A DNA stretch of 64,000 nucleotides from Stenotrophomonas sp. 610A2 (GCF_030549615.1 NZ_CP130832.1:1240001-1304000); one strand, 5' to 3'; shown: positions 45,805 through 53,420, counted from the first letter of the stretch. Made by a program: numbers and translations. Notes: generated from the letters alone by a model not told the origin.

Positions 45805-46043
45805 ATAGAGACGGTTTGGCCGCGCTAGGCGCGGCCATTCACGATACGAGAGGCTGGGGCGATGCGATCATCAGCCGCCGATGCTTCATGGACCGGACAC
45901 AAACTGGAGCAGGTCCTGATCGTGTGCGGCGATTGTAACGTATGCATGCACCAGCCGACCAGCGTTCCGGCTTGAACCCCGTGTAACCCGCAGCCGCCGG
46001 TTAGCGGCCCCAGACGCCCGGCTTGGATAGAATGCCCACCCAA

Positions 46044-46105
46044 CGGAGGACGACCTCCGCCCATCACGGGACTTCACCCAGGACGGCCTGGCTTCTCTAG
46101 GAGGC
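46044..46105 (+). promoter_or_regulatory. Guanidine-II (mini-ykkC) riboswitch
   Basis: Two short hairpins with ACGR tetraloops lie in tandem: CGGAGG-ACGA-CCTCCG (46044-46059) and CCAGG-ACGG-CCTGG (46078-46091). They are 18 bases apart and followed directly by the ribosome site AGGAG (46099-46104) of an SMR exporter gene. This is the defining architecture of the guanidine-II class. Guanidinium binding should stabilise the loop-loop contact and free the ribosome site. Confidence 0.93.
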
Positions 46106-46108
46106 TGT

Positions 46109-46426
46109 ATGGCTTGGATCTATCTCGTGATCGCCGGTGTGCTGGAAATCGTCTGGGCGCTGGCAATGAAGCAATCCCACGGTTTCACCAAGCTGGTTCC
46201 CAGCATCGTCACCATCATCGGCATGATCGCCAGCTTCTGGTTGCTGGCCTTGGCCATGCGTACCTTGCCGCTGGGCACGGCCTATACGATCTGGACCGGC
46301 ATCGGCGCGGTGGGTGCGTTCATTATCGGCATCATCTTCCTCGGCGAGCAGATCAGCGCGATGCGTATTGGCGCCGCGGTACTGATCGTCAGCGGCCTGG
46401 TGCTGATGAAGCTGTCCAGCAGCTGA
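46109..46426 (+). CDS. gdx: Guanidinium exporter Gdx (SMR family, SugE)
   Basis: A four-helix small multidrug resistance protein of 105 residues that exports guanidinium in exchange for protons, working as an antiparallel dimer in the inner membrane. It begins MAWIYLVIAGVLEIVWALAM with the essential Glu13, followed by the SugE-type motifs KQSHGFTKLVPS and LGTAYTIWTGIGAVGAF. The guanidine-II riboswitch in its leader supports the guanidinium-specific subtype over a general quaternary-ammonium exporter. It is convergent with the GNAT gene, 8 bases apart. Confidence 0.95.
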   Translation: MAWIYLVIAGVLEIVWALAMKQSHGFTKLVPSIVTIIGMIASFWLLALAMRTLPLGTAYTIWTGIGAVGAFIIGIIFLGEQISAMRIGAAVLIVSGLVLMKLSSS

Positions 46427-46434
46427 TAACCGCT

Positions 46435-46887
46435 TCAGTCCGCGCGCAGCACCAACACCATCTCTACGGCATCCAGCCCCGGGCCGTGGCCATCCGCCAC
46501 GACCCGGGTCACGCTGAAGCCGAGCTGGGCGTAGAAGTCCTGCGTGTGCTGGCTGGTGCTGAGCTCCACGCGCTTCGCGTTCGGGCTCTGTCGGGCCTGT
46601 TGTAAACGCGCAAGGCTCAATTGCCTGCCGAACCCCTGCCGATGCAGGCTGCGTTCGACCATGCCCCAGCAGAAAACGGCGACGCCATCGTCCCGTATCG
46701 CCAAGCCGCCGCAGGCGACAACCCGGTCATCGTGCTCGATCAGCTGATAGTCGCAACCCTGCGTATCGCGCTGCAGAAACTGCGCGAAGTCAGTGCGTTC
46801 GGCTGGCGTGAAGTACTCGGGCACATTGCTGTCGAACAGCGACAGGCAGGCGTCGGCATCAGCAGGTTGATAGGGGCGGATCGGCAT
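46435..46887 (-). CDS. GNAT family N-acetyltransferase
   Basis: 150 residues from MPIRPYQPADADACLSLFD, a typical GNAT opening. The acetyl-CoA loop is RSLHRQGFGRQLSLARL, and the last strand follows STSQHTQDFYAQLGFSVTRV. The substrate is unknown. The open frame extends upstream to 47097 through a hexamer repeat and a palindromic repeat, which encode low-complexity residues (KTKTKT), so that extension is rejected. Confidence 0.85.
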   Translation of the reverse strand: MPIRPYQPADADACLSLFDSNVPEYFTPAERTDFAQFLQRDTQGCDYQLIEHDDRVVACGGLAIRDDGVAVFCWGMVERSLHRQGFGRQLSLARLQQARQSPNAKRVELSTSQHTQDFYAQLGFSVTRVVADGHGPGLDAVEMVLVLRAD

Positions 46888-46951
46888 GCGCTGCAATCTA
46901 GCAGCTTCTGCCCTTTCTCTTTGTGGAAGGGGGAGCGGGCAGGGGAATCCT

Positions 46952-46982
46952 GTTTTGGTTTTGGTTTTGGTTTTGGTTTTGG
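46952..46982. repeat. (TTTTGG)n hexanucleotide tandem repeat
   Basis: About five uninterrupted copies of TTTTGG lie 65 to 95 bases upstream of the GNAT start, in the likely promoter or leader region of that minus-strand gene. Confidence 0.85.
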
Positions 46983-46996
46983 CTTCAGCTTTAGCC

Positions 46997-47034
46997 CCTC
47001 TCCCCTTGCGGGAGAGGGGTTGGGGAGAGGGGAG
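46997..47034. repeat. CCCTCTCCC...GGGAGAGGGG palindrome
   Basis: GCCCCTCTCCCCTTGCGGG followed by AGAGGGGTTGGGGAGAGG, the third copy of this family. It lies between the GH92 gene end and the GNAT gene start. Confidence 0.75.
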
Positions 47035-47093
47035 CGCGAAGCGTGCTCCTTCCAACAGGTCATCGCCCAGCAACAGCCCCATCCCAATCCCAA

Positions 47094-49445
47094 TCAACGC
47101 GACATCGAATAAGGCAACGTCGCCGCATCCGCAGCCCAGGACTTGTTCGGCTCAGCCTGCATCGTAAACCGCAGCTCGCCACCAGCAACAATCTCCTGGT
47201 GCGTCACATACGCCCGATCCAACGGCTTGCCATTGAGGCTCACTGAACCAACATACGTATGCGCAGCATCCAGCCCGGTAGCAACGATGTTGAAACGCTT
47301 CCCATCCGGCAGATTCAAGGTCGCCTGCGGCAGGAACGGCCGACCGATGATGTACTGGTTGCTACCCGGCGTAACCGGATAGAAACCCAGCGCAGTAAAC
47401 ACATACCAGGCCGACATCTGCCCGAGATCATCATTGCCGGCCAAGCCGTCCGGACGCGCCGCGTACTGCGTGTCCATGATCTGCTTCAAGCGTGCCTGCG
47501 TTCGCCACGGCTGCCCGGCATGTGCATACAGATAGGCAACATGGTGGCTTGGCTCGTTGCCATGTGCGTACCAGCCAATCAGTCCGGTGATGTCTTCCAT
47601 GTGCGCGAAGATCGACGGGTCGACTTTGGCTTCAAATACATCGTCCAGACGCTGCAGGAGCTTGTCGCTGCCACCATGCGCCGCAGCCAAGCCGGCGACA
47701 TCCTGTGGCACGTACCACGAGTACTGCCAGGCATTGCCTTCAGTGAAATCCGTGCCGTAACCGCTGGCGCTGGGATCGAACGGCTCGCGGAAACTGCCAT
47801 CGCGCTTGCGCGCACGCATGAAGCCGGTGCCCGGGTCGAAGGCATGCTTCCAGTTCGCCGCACGCTTGTTGAACTCGCTCGCCACTTCGGTCTTGCCCAT
47901 GTCCTTGGCCACCTGCGCGATGGTCCAGTCGTCATAGGCATATTCCAGCGTCTTGCTGGCTGCTTCGCCTTCCTCATCGATCGGCACATAGCCGAGCTCG
48001 CGGTACTGCGCGATGCCGTCATACGGACCGTAGTTGGCACTGGCGACCATCGCTTGCAGTGCTTCCTCGGTGTCGTAGCCACGGATGCCCTTCATATAGG
48101 CATCGGCGATCACCGGCACCGCGTGGTAGCCGATCATGCACCAGGTCTCCAGACCGTGGAACGACCACACAGGCAGCACGCCGTAAGGACTTTCGCGGCG
48201 TGATGCCAGCAGCGAGTTGACGAAGTCGTTGGTGCGTTGCGCTGGCTGCACCAACGTGGCCAAAGGGTGCAGGGCGCGATAGGTGTCCCACAGCGAGAAG
48301 GTCGAGTAGTTCGTCCAGCCCTTGGCCTGATGCACCGCGTTGTCCGGCCCGCGATAGCGACCATCGCTGTCCATGAACAAGGTTGGCCCGAGCAGCGTGT
48401 GATACAGCGCGGTGTAGAAGCGGGTGCGTTCGTCCGCGCTGCCCTGCGCTTCGACTGCACCCAGCGCCTCGCTCCATTGCTGCTTGGCGGCAGCGCGCAT
48501 GCCATCGAAATCCCAGCCCGGCGCCTCCGCATCGAGGTTGGCAATCGCGCCTTCCTCGCTGACCGGCGAGATCGCCACCTTCACCAGCAAGGGCTTGCCG
48601 CCCTCCGGCACCACATCAAAGGCCGCAACCAACTGCCGGCCTTCGATCTGCGCGCGCTGCGACGGGTCCTTCTCGCCCGGCGGCGGGAAGCCCTTGTAGA
48701 CAACATCCTGCTCGGTGTCGTGCAGTTGATGGCCGCTGAGCGGCTGCGAGAAACGCATCGCGAAATACAGCTGCCGGCCAGGCGCCCAGCCACGCGTCTC
48801 GCGGAAGCCGGTAACCGTGCCATCGGTCCGCACCCGCAGGCGCGACCACAGGATCTTGCCCGGGTAGTCATACATGCTGGTGCGCAGATCCAGCACCACA
48901 TGCGCCGGCTTACCAGCCGGGAAGCTGTAGCGGTGCATGCCGACGCGCGCGCTGGCAGTGAGTTCGGCGCGTACCTTGTAATCGTCCAGCGTCACCGCGT
49001 AATAACCAGGCTGCGCGGTTTCGCTGGCATGACTGAAGCGAGAGGTATAGCCGCTCAAGGGCTGATCGGGATCGCCGCGCTCCAGCTTCAACTCACCGGT
49101 AGTCGGCATCAGCAGCAGATCACCCAGATCCGAATGGCCGGTGCCGGAGAAGTGCGTATGCGAGAAACCGACGATGGTGCTGTCGTCATAGCGATAGCCC
49201 GCCGCCCAGCCATAACCGTTCTTGCGCGACTGGATCCGGGTATCGGGCGACAGCTGGACCATGCCGTAAGGGACGGTAGCACCCGGATAGGTGTGGCCCT
49301 CGCCACCGGTACCGATGAAGGGGTTCACGGCGGCATAGGCGGCTCCATTGGCGGCGGGCGAGGCCGCCTGCGCTGAAGGCGCTGCCAACGAGGAGGTTGC
49401 CACGGTTGCTGCAAGCACTAACAGGGTCGCGCCAAACTGCTTCAT
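47094..49445 (-). CDS. Secreted GH92 alpha-mannosidase
   Basis: A calcium-dependent exo-alpha-mannosidase of family GH92; most members cut alpha-1,2-mannose, others 1,3, 1,4 or 1,6 links. 783 residues with a signal peptide ending near PSAQA, an N-terminal beta-sandwich opening NPFIGTGGEGHTYPGATVPYG, and an (alpha/alpha)6 barrel with FSLWDTYRALHPL, WSFHGLETWCMIGYHAV, HGNEPSHHVAYLY and the catalytic-region DDLGQMSAWYVFTALG. It stands alone, without neighbouring TonB receptors or glycosidases, so it is probably for scavenging mannose from host or fungal glycans. A near-perfect palindrome lies 8 bases before the start. Confidence 0.95.
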   Translation of the reverse strand: MKQFGATLLVLAATVATSSLAAPSAQAASPAANGAAYAAVNPFIGTGGEGHTYPGATVPYGMVQLSPDTRIQSRKNGYGWAAGYRYDDSTIVGFSHTHFSGTGHSDLGDLLLMPTTGELKLERGDPDQPLSGYTSRFSHASETAQPGYYAVTLDDYKVRAELTASARVGMHRYSFPAGKPAHVVLDLRTSMYDYPGKILWSRLRVRTDGTVTGFRETRGWAPGRQLYFAMRFSQPLSGHQLHDTEQDVVYKGFPPPGEKDPSQRAQIEGRQLVAAFDVVPEGGKPLLVKVAISPVSEEGAIANLDAEAPGWDFDGMRAAAKQQWSEALGAVEAQGSADERTRFYTALYHTLLGPTLFMDSDGRYRGPDNAVHQAKGWTNYSTFSLWDTYRALHPLATLVQPAQRTNDFVNSLLASRRESPYGVLPVWSFHGLETWCMIGYHAVPVIADAYMKGIRGYDTEEALQAMVASANYGPYDGIAQYRELGYVPIDEEGEAASKTLEYAYDDWTIAQVAKDMGKTEVASEFNKRAANWKHAFDPGTGFMRARKRDGSFREPFDPSASGYGTDFTEGNAWQYSWYVPQDVAGLAAAHGGSDKLLQRLDDVFEAKVDPSIFAHMEDITGLIGWYAHGNEPSHHVAYLYAHAGQPWRTQARLKQIMDTQYAARPDGLAGNDDLGQMSAWYVFTALGFYPVTPGSNQYIIGRPFLPQATLNLPDGKRFNIVATGLDAAHTYVGSVSLNGKPLDRAYVTHQEIVAGGELRFTMQAEPNKSWAADAATLPYSMSR

Positions 49446-49453
49446 CCCGCACC

Positions 49454-49471
49454 TTTTAGATCGGTCTAAAA
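49454..49471. promoter_or_regulatory. Palindromic operator-like site before the mannosidase gene
   Basis: TTTTAGATCGGTCTAAAA is an 18-base palindrome with one mismatched pair. It lies 8 bases upstream of the mannosidase start, where a bound repressor would block transcription or initiation. No regulator gene is adjacent. Confidence 0.55.
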
Positions 49472-49613
49472 TTGGAAGTTAGCACGCCACCAGAAGGGGC
49501 GGGGAAGGTCATAGAGTGCGTCAAGCTGTACAAGGCAGCTTTGTTGATCCCTGCAGGGGCTTCGCCTGTGGCTGCGTGGGAGCTCAGTTTGGACTGGCTG
49601 TGGCTGTAGCGCC

Positions 49614-50021
49614 TTAGATCAGCCGAATTGCGGCAGTTTGCTGAGGCGTAAGTATCCATGCAGCCACGTGGTTTGAGCCGTGCTCACTCAACAGCTTTGT
49701 CAGACGGTGATAGCCATCAAGTAGCCGAACCTCGCCAGTTGCGTAGCTCCCCAATAACAATGGTCGCGTTGCATCTTCCCAAGAAAGTAACGCGGCATAT
49801 TCCGCGTTCACACCTCCGCTAGCCGCTACTCCTTCGAGTTGCGGTACCAGATGTGCCAATGGGACAGGCAGGCACTGGTAGGCGTCCGGGTTGGCGTTTA
49901 TCTGCTCGACCGCAAGCGCTACGTCATATATTTCCTGTCCGTTGTTGAAGTCAAAACGTGCATTCGGCTGCGTCTTGATAGGGGCAAACTGCTTCCATAG
50001 AGGTTCGTGATTGCTATTCAT
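49614..50021 (-). CDS. Hypothetical protein, weakly ParB/Srx-like
   Basis: 135 residues from MNSNHEPLWKQFAPIK; a start at 50069 would add 16 residues. The stretch EVRLLDGYHRLTKLLSEHG recalls the DGxHR core of ParB/sulfiredoxin-like domains, in which such loops bind nucleotides. The preceding segment (YQCLPVPLAHLVPQLE) could be the small strand-helix unit before it. This is a weak resemblance only. No signal peptide, no convincing ribosome site, and a lower GC content than the chromosomal genes around it. It sits just outside the left end of the tRNA-Ser island. Confidence 0.55.
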   Translation of the reverse strand: MNSNHEPLWKQFAPIKTQPNARFDFNNGQEIYDVALAVEQINANPDAYQCLPVPLAHLVPQLEGVAASGGVNAEYAALLSWEDATRPLLLGSYATGEVRLLDGYHRLTKLLSEHGSNHVAAWILTPQQTAAIRLI

Positions 50022-50152
50022 CTGTTGGTTCGTGGGTTGTGGGAGGGTATAAGGCGGGGCTCGATACAAACTGAGTCCACAAAGAAAAACCGGCGTATCC
50101 GATTCTATGGTGATAAGGCGCTGATTCGGGCTGTGCGCTCAAGCATTGAGGT

Positions 50153-50277
50153 ATCTGGCGGGCAGTGGGATTGACTCAGCGCTCTGCACCTCACCCTTCG
50201 AGCGGCTGCGCTGTCCCACTGGCTACGACGGTAGTCGAACCCGTTGGGGTTCTCGTCCCTCAGGCTTTCCGCCAGAT
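50153..50277. other. Structured intergenic segment bounded by ATCTGGCGG inverted ends
   Basis: The segment begins ATCTGGCGGGCAGTGGGA and ends CCGCCAGAT, so its ends are inverted copies of the same nine bases that begin the island attachment site. The centre has a possible T-arm-like GGGGTTCTCGTCCC. No gene is recognised. It may be a degraded tRNA or an older insertion scar. Confidence 0.4.
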
Positions 50278-50320
50278 AAAAAGAAAAGGCCACCCGATGG
50301 GCGGCCTTTTCTTTTTTTAT
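50278..50320. terminator. Strong bidirectional terminator hairpin
   Basis: AAAAAGAAAAGGCC / GGCCTTTTCTTTTT arms of 14 bases enclose ACCCGATGGGC. The stem extends outward into the ATCTGGCGG inverted repeat on either side. It lies exactly at the left end of the genomic island. Confidence 0.8.
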
Positions 50321-50338
50321 CTGGCGGAGAGAGGGGGA
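50319..50338 (+). repeat. Left attachment site (att repeat) of the tRNA-Ser island
   Basis: ATCTGGCGGAGAGAGGGGGA is an exact 20-base copy of the 3' end of tRNA-Ser(GGA) plus three flanking bases found at 55758-55777. Confidence 0.88.
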
Positions 50339-50441
50339 CACTCCGGAACCTGTCCCAACCCCTTGAATCCTCGCAAGTTACACAAACCTAGGTATGCCCT
50401 TGATTGTGTCCTGTCAGTTTAACTCTTGTTGCCAAGAGCAT

Positions 50442-50921
50442 CTAGTCTTCGAGTGAAGTGGTGCGCTCTCGTTTCAACGCTTGGGCATATCCGAGTCTGA
50501 ATGCGTCGTCGGCATCCCTCTGCACGCCAATTTCGATAAATTGGTCGATTTCCACGCCCGTTGCTATGTAGTAGCCGAGGGCGGAACCTGCGGACGCATC
50601 TGCCAACGATTTGGCCGTGTTGATGAGGCTCGCCATATGAGCCCGTTCTTCTGGCGTGGCTTGTGGCCTAATGAGTTTCAGGCCCTCCCACACTGCATTG
50701 CGAAAGGCTGCCTGATACGCGTTGTCAGATGAGGCTTGATCGTGCGTTCCAGTCTGCAGAGCAGAAGTCGTCGCTTCGCTTTGCCTGACGGCGGCATGAT
50801 ACAAATTTAATGCCTCACCTACAGGAAGGTCGTGGTTGCTAGTCGCAGCATTGGCAGAAAGAGAGATGCATAACGCAATAAATAGGCCAGTCAGTCTGAA
50901 ACGGTAAATTGCAGATTTCAT
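50442..50921 (-). CDS. Small secreted protein of unknown function
   Basis: 159 residues. An N-terminal signal peptide (MKSAIYRFRLTGLFIALCIS..., cleavage near SANA-ATS) is followed by a helical, Ala/Glu-rich domain with no cysteine and no motif I recognise (GEALNLYHAAVRQSEATTSA, RPQATPEERAHMASLINT). The TTG two codons upstream is a less likely start than the ATG. It lies just inside the left end of the tRNA-Ser island, 73 bases after the second recombinase gene and in the same direction, so it is probably island cargo exported to the periplasm or outside. Confidence 0.7.
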   Translation of the reverse strand: MKSAIYRFRLTGLFIALCISLSANAATSNHDLPVGEALNLYHAAVRQSEATTSALQTGTHDQASSDNAYQAAFRNAVWEGLKLIRPQATPEERAHMASLINTAKSLADASAGSALGYYIATGVEIDQFIEIGVQRDADDAFRLGYAQALKRERTTSLED

Positions 50922-50994
50922 AGTCAACTAAGACCTTTTGCTAGGGAAGGGGGCTACCAAGGGTTGGGGGCATTTTAGCTCGGAATGGATATGA

Positions 50995-52365
50995 CTAAGT
51001 GCGTGGAGGCTTCGGCTTCGGCTGGGGCGCAAAGCGCATACCCATAGAATTAGCTTTTGCTTTGATACGGGCTTCGGCTTTGGCTTCATATGACACAGGT
51101 AAGACTCTCACATCGTTCAAAGCCCTAGCCTCAATCGCCCTGCCGCTTCGAGAACGGCTGCGGCTTCCGTAATAGGAGAGGGACAAAGTGGATCGGTGGC
51201 CCATTACCTCTGCTGCCTTTTCTGGTGTGGATTTTCCGCTCGCTATGGCCTCTTTTAAATCACTTCCAATCGTATGTCGAAACGAGTAGCAACTCAGGCC
51301 GCTGGCTTGCAATGCACGGTTGAGGCTCCTGCAATCGGCAGGCGTGGTGGTGAGGGTGTAGCGTCCGCCACGCTCGGCGCACAACTGCGCCAACGCCTGC
51401 ACCGCGCTCCCAGCACCTGCAACGGGGAAGCCCAGACAACGCACAGCGTGCCCACGTTGCTCGTTCACCTTTGCGCCCTTGATTTCCAACACGATCGCTT
51501 GTTTTCCTTTGCTGTCGTGCCATAAGCGAATCACTACGCCGGCTTGCAGTTCGGCGGGGCGGCAACCCGTTAGCGCAAGCACCGCCAGCCGCTCGCTGTG
51601 CCGTTCTGCCAGCCGCGTGTCCCGCTGATGTCTGGTTAGTAGGGCGCAGGATGCAATATCGGCCGCAGGCGCACAGGTGCGCCTCTTGGACTTGTCTACG
51701 GGCTTCTGGCCGCTCGCTTTCATTGCCCTCGCTTTGTCTGTCCAAGTTGGATGACCTGCGGCTAAAAATTGTTCGTCCAGTGCAACGGCCAAACGCCACG
51801 CTTCCGCCGTGCACTCTTGGGCGCGGGCAATGTCTCCGGCTTTTCGCGCTTGCTCGGACAGCACACGCCACGCACGCGCATCCTCCGCCATCATCCAACG
51901 GCAGGCGGTTCGCAGTTTGTTCCAGTGCTGGGCGCTGTTTGCTTTCTCCCACGCGGTAACACCTTCGCTGACCAAGCGGGCATAGACCCGCCGATATTCG
52001 CCCGCTGTTCTTGTGTTGAGTTCGCGTGCTGGGTAGTCGGCGAGAACGTTCCGCGTGTACTTGTCGGCTTCAAGTGTCCACGTCTTACCCGACGCAATGC
52101 CCTGCCTCTCGTGATATTTTTTATCGCGCTCTAGTTTTTTTTCGTGCTTACTCGTCCACGCCTCACACAGGGGTGAGGGGTGAACATCGTGCGCAGTTGC
52201 GGCGGTTTGTATGTCACAAACCGCCGTGGGGGCTGTGCCCCCGTGTTGCCTTATGGGGTTACGCTCTCGCTCCACCCCGTCAACACTCCCCCCATTCTCG
52301 GACGGTATAACCGTCCGAGAATGGTCAGCGCTGTTGTCGGTGTGTGGACGTTTTTGTTTCATCAC
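50995..52365 (-). CDS. Divergent tyrosine recombinase / integrase-like protein
   Basis: 456 residues. The C-terminal half has the tyrosine-recombinase landmarks: Arg I in ALTGCRPAELQAG, a box II region YSFRHTIGSDLKEA, His in AEVMGHRSTLSLSYYGSRSR and a candidate nucleophile Tyr in LSYYG. In box II the usual His-x-x-Arg reads Tyr-x-x-Arg. The N-terminal about 70 residues are low in structure, and the middle (residues 85-225) is helical like a core-binding domain. It ends in a basic tail (RFAPQPKPKPPRT). It may act on the island or on DNA of a partner element. A 33-base palindrome lies inside codons 14-25. Confidence 0.75.
   Translation of the reverse strand: MMKQKRPHTDNSADHSRTVIPSENGGSVDGVERERNPIRQHGGTAPTAVCDIQTAATAHDVHPSPLCEAWTSKHEKKLERDKKYHERQGIASGKTWTLEADKYTRNVLADYPARELNTRTAGEYRRVYARLVSEGVTAWEKANSAQHWNKLRTACRWMMAEDARAWRVLSEQARKAGDIARAQECTAEAWRLAVALDEQFLAAGHPTWTDKARAMKASGQKPVDKSKRRTCAPAADIASCALLTRHQRDTRLAERHSERLAVLALTGCRPAELQAGVVIRLWHDSKGKQAIVLEIKGAKVNEQRGHAVRCLGFPVAGAGSAVQALAQLCAERGGRYTLTTTPADCRSLNRALQASGLSCYSFRHTIGSDLKEAIASGKSTPEKAAEVMGHRSTLSLSYYGSRSRSRSGRAIEARALNDVRVLPVSYEAKAEARIKAKANSMGMRFAPQPKPKPPRT
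52292..52324. repeat. Perfect 15-base inverted repeat in the 5' end of the recombinase gene
   Basis: CCATTCTCGGACGGT and ACCGTCCGAGAATGG are exact inverse complements separated by ATA. It overlaps codons near the start of the second recombinase gene. Confidence 0.9.
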
Positions 52366-52926
52366 TTCATCTAATCAGATTCGCGAAGTTGCGCAAGTGG
52401 TCGCACTGCGCTGAATCGACGTGATGAATTTTTGTACAAATTTTCAGCGCAATGATATCGTTGCGAGCGGTCACTACTTGTGACGTACTGTTAGCACTGA
52501 AAAATTTTCAGCGCAAATTTTTGCGAGGTCGTGTAAGTGATTAAACACGCGACCCTGTGAAAATTTGGAATACGCTGGAAAGTGTTGCGCCGCAACGGAT
52601 TGAGAGCATTTCTGGCCAACAATCGTATTCCAGAGCGTATTACGCTGAAAGCGTTGCACTCCAATGCTTTCCAGAAGAAAAGCACTCAAACGTACATACG
52701 TGCACAAAAACCGCAGGTGCGACATGTGCATATCTTCAATTCAACATTTCCCGACAACCACTCAAACCCATCCCCCCGGCTGTTGCTGTTGCTCTTGTCC
52801 GGTTTTCGTTCGCGCTTGCTTCTGTTCTTTGCTATTGCTCCACCCCACTGCTCCACCACCCAACTTTTTCCACCTGCGCTTTTTCGTCGTTGCCGCCGCC
52901 CTTCATCAACCCAACCTCAACGGATT

Positions 52927-53064
52927 TCACCAGTTCTCAACACTCAAACTTTTCTGTTGCTGTTGCTTCTGTCGTTGCTGTCGTTGGTTCTTCTGTCGTT
53001 GTTGTGCTTTTGCTCTTTCACTCTCTCTGTTGTTGCTTTTGTCTTCTTGTTGTTGTCGTTGCAT
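52927..53064 (-). CDS. Possible Gln/Arg/Lys-rich micro-ORF
   Basis: A 45-codon frame starts with ATG and reads MQRQQQEDKSNNRESERA..., continues with repeated QRQ/KQQQQ runs and ends in KSLSVENW. It is the minus-strand reading of the pyrimidine-rich tract. The frame is open a further 16 codons upstream, where GTG/TTG starts would add a short hydrophobic run (VFLVVVVTLM). No ribosome site is seen. It may be a real basic micro-protein or a by-product of the skewed composition. Confidence 0.25.
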   Translation of the reverse strand: MQRQQQEDKSNNRESERAKAQQRQKNQRQQRQKQQQQKSLSVENW

Positions 53065-53386
53065 CAAGGTGACAACGACAACCAAAAACACGGCACCACT
53101 CAATGATGGTTTTCATCAATGCGCCGACACAAAGGTCATTGCGATGTAACGATTTCAGCGTAAAAACAACCGTTTTTGCCGGCGGGGTGCGCCGACACTC
53201 GGAACCCAGTCGCATCAATGGTTTCGATGGATTTCGATGCAATGACAGCCGACACCCGAGGTGCGATTGCTGTATCAGTACTTATTTGCTTTGTGCTTCA
53301 ATCCATCAGATTGCACACCAACGCTGAACGCGACAACATCAACACACCAGACACACGACACTGAAGAGCCATAACGCACAAAAAGC

Positions 53387-53420
53387 AAAACCGCTCTTGA
53401 CATAGAGCGGTTTTGTTTTA
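53387..53420. terminator. Terminator-like hairpin inside the island
   Basis: AAAACCGCTC / GAGCGGTTTT with an eight-base loop, followed by GTTTTA on the plus strand and A-rich on the other side, so it could work both ways. There is no recognised gene on either side, which hints at an unannotated transcript. Confidence 0.7.

Noticed and set aside
45468..45838. Two 112-codon minus-strand frames over the SRP RNA region
   Set aside because: They overlap the 4.5S RNA gene and intergenic repeats, and their products have no domain character.
50153..50277. tmRNA or intact extra tRNA
   Set aside because: A T-arm-like stretch is present, but I cannot fold a full acceptor, D-arm and anticodon arm, and no CCA-ended acceptor pairs. 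It is kept only as an unexplained structured segment.
52557..53149. Three overlapping plus-strand open frames of 161-174 codons
   Set aside because: All three phases are open because the DNA lacks A and so lacks stops. Their products are runs of Leu, Val, Cys and Ser without domain character, and none has a ribosome site.
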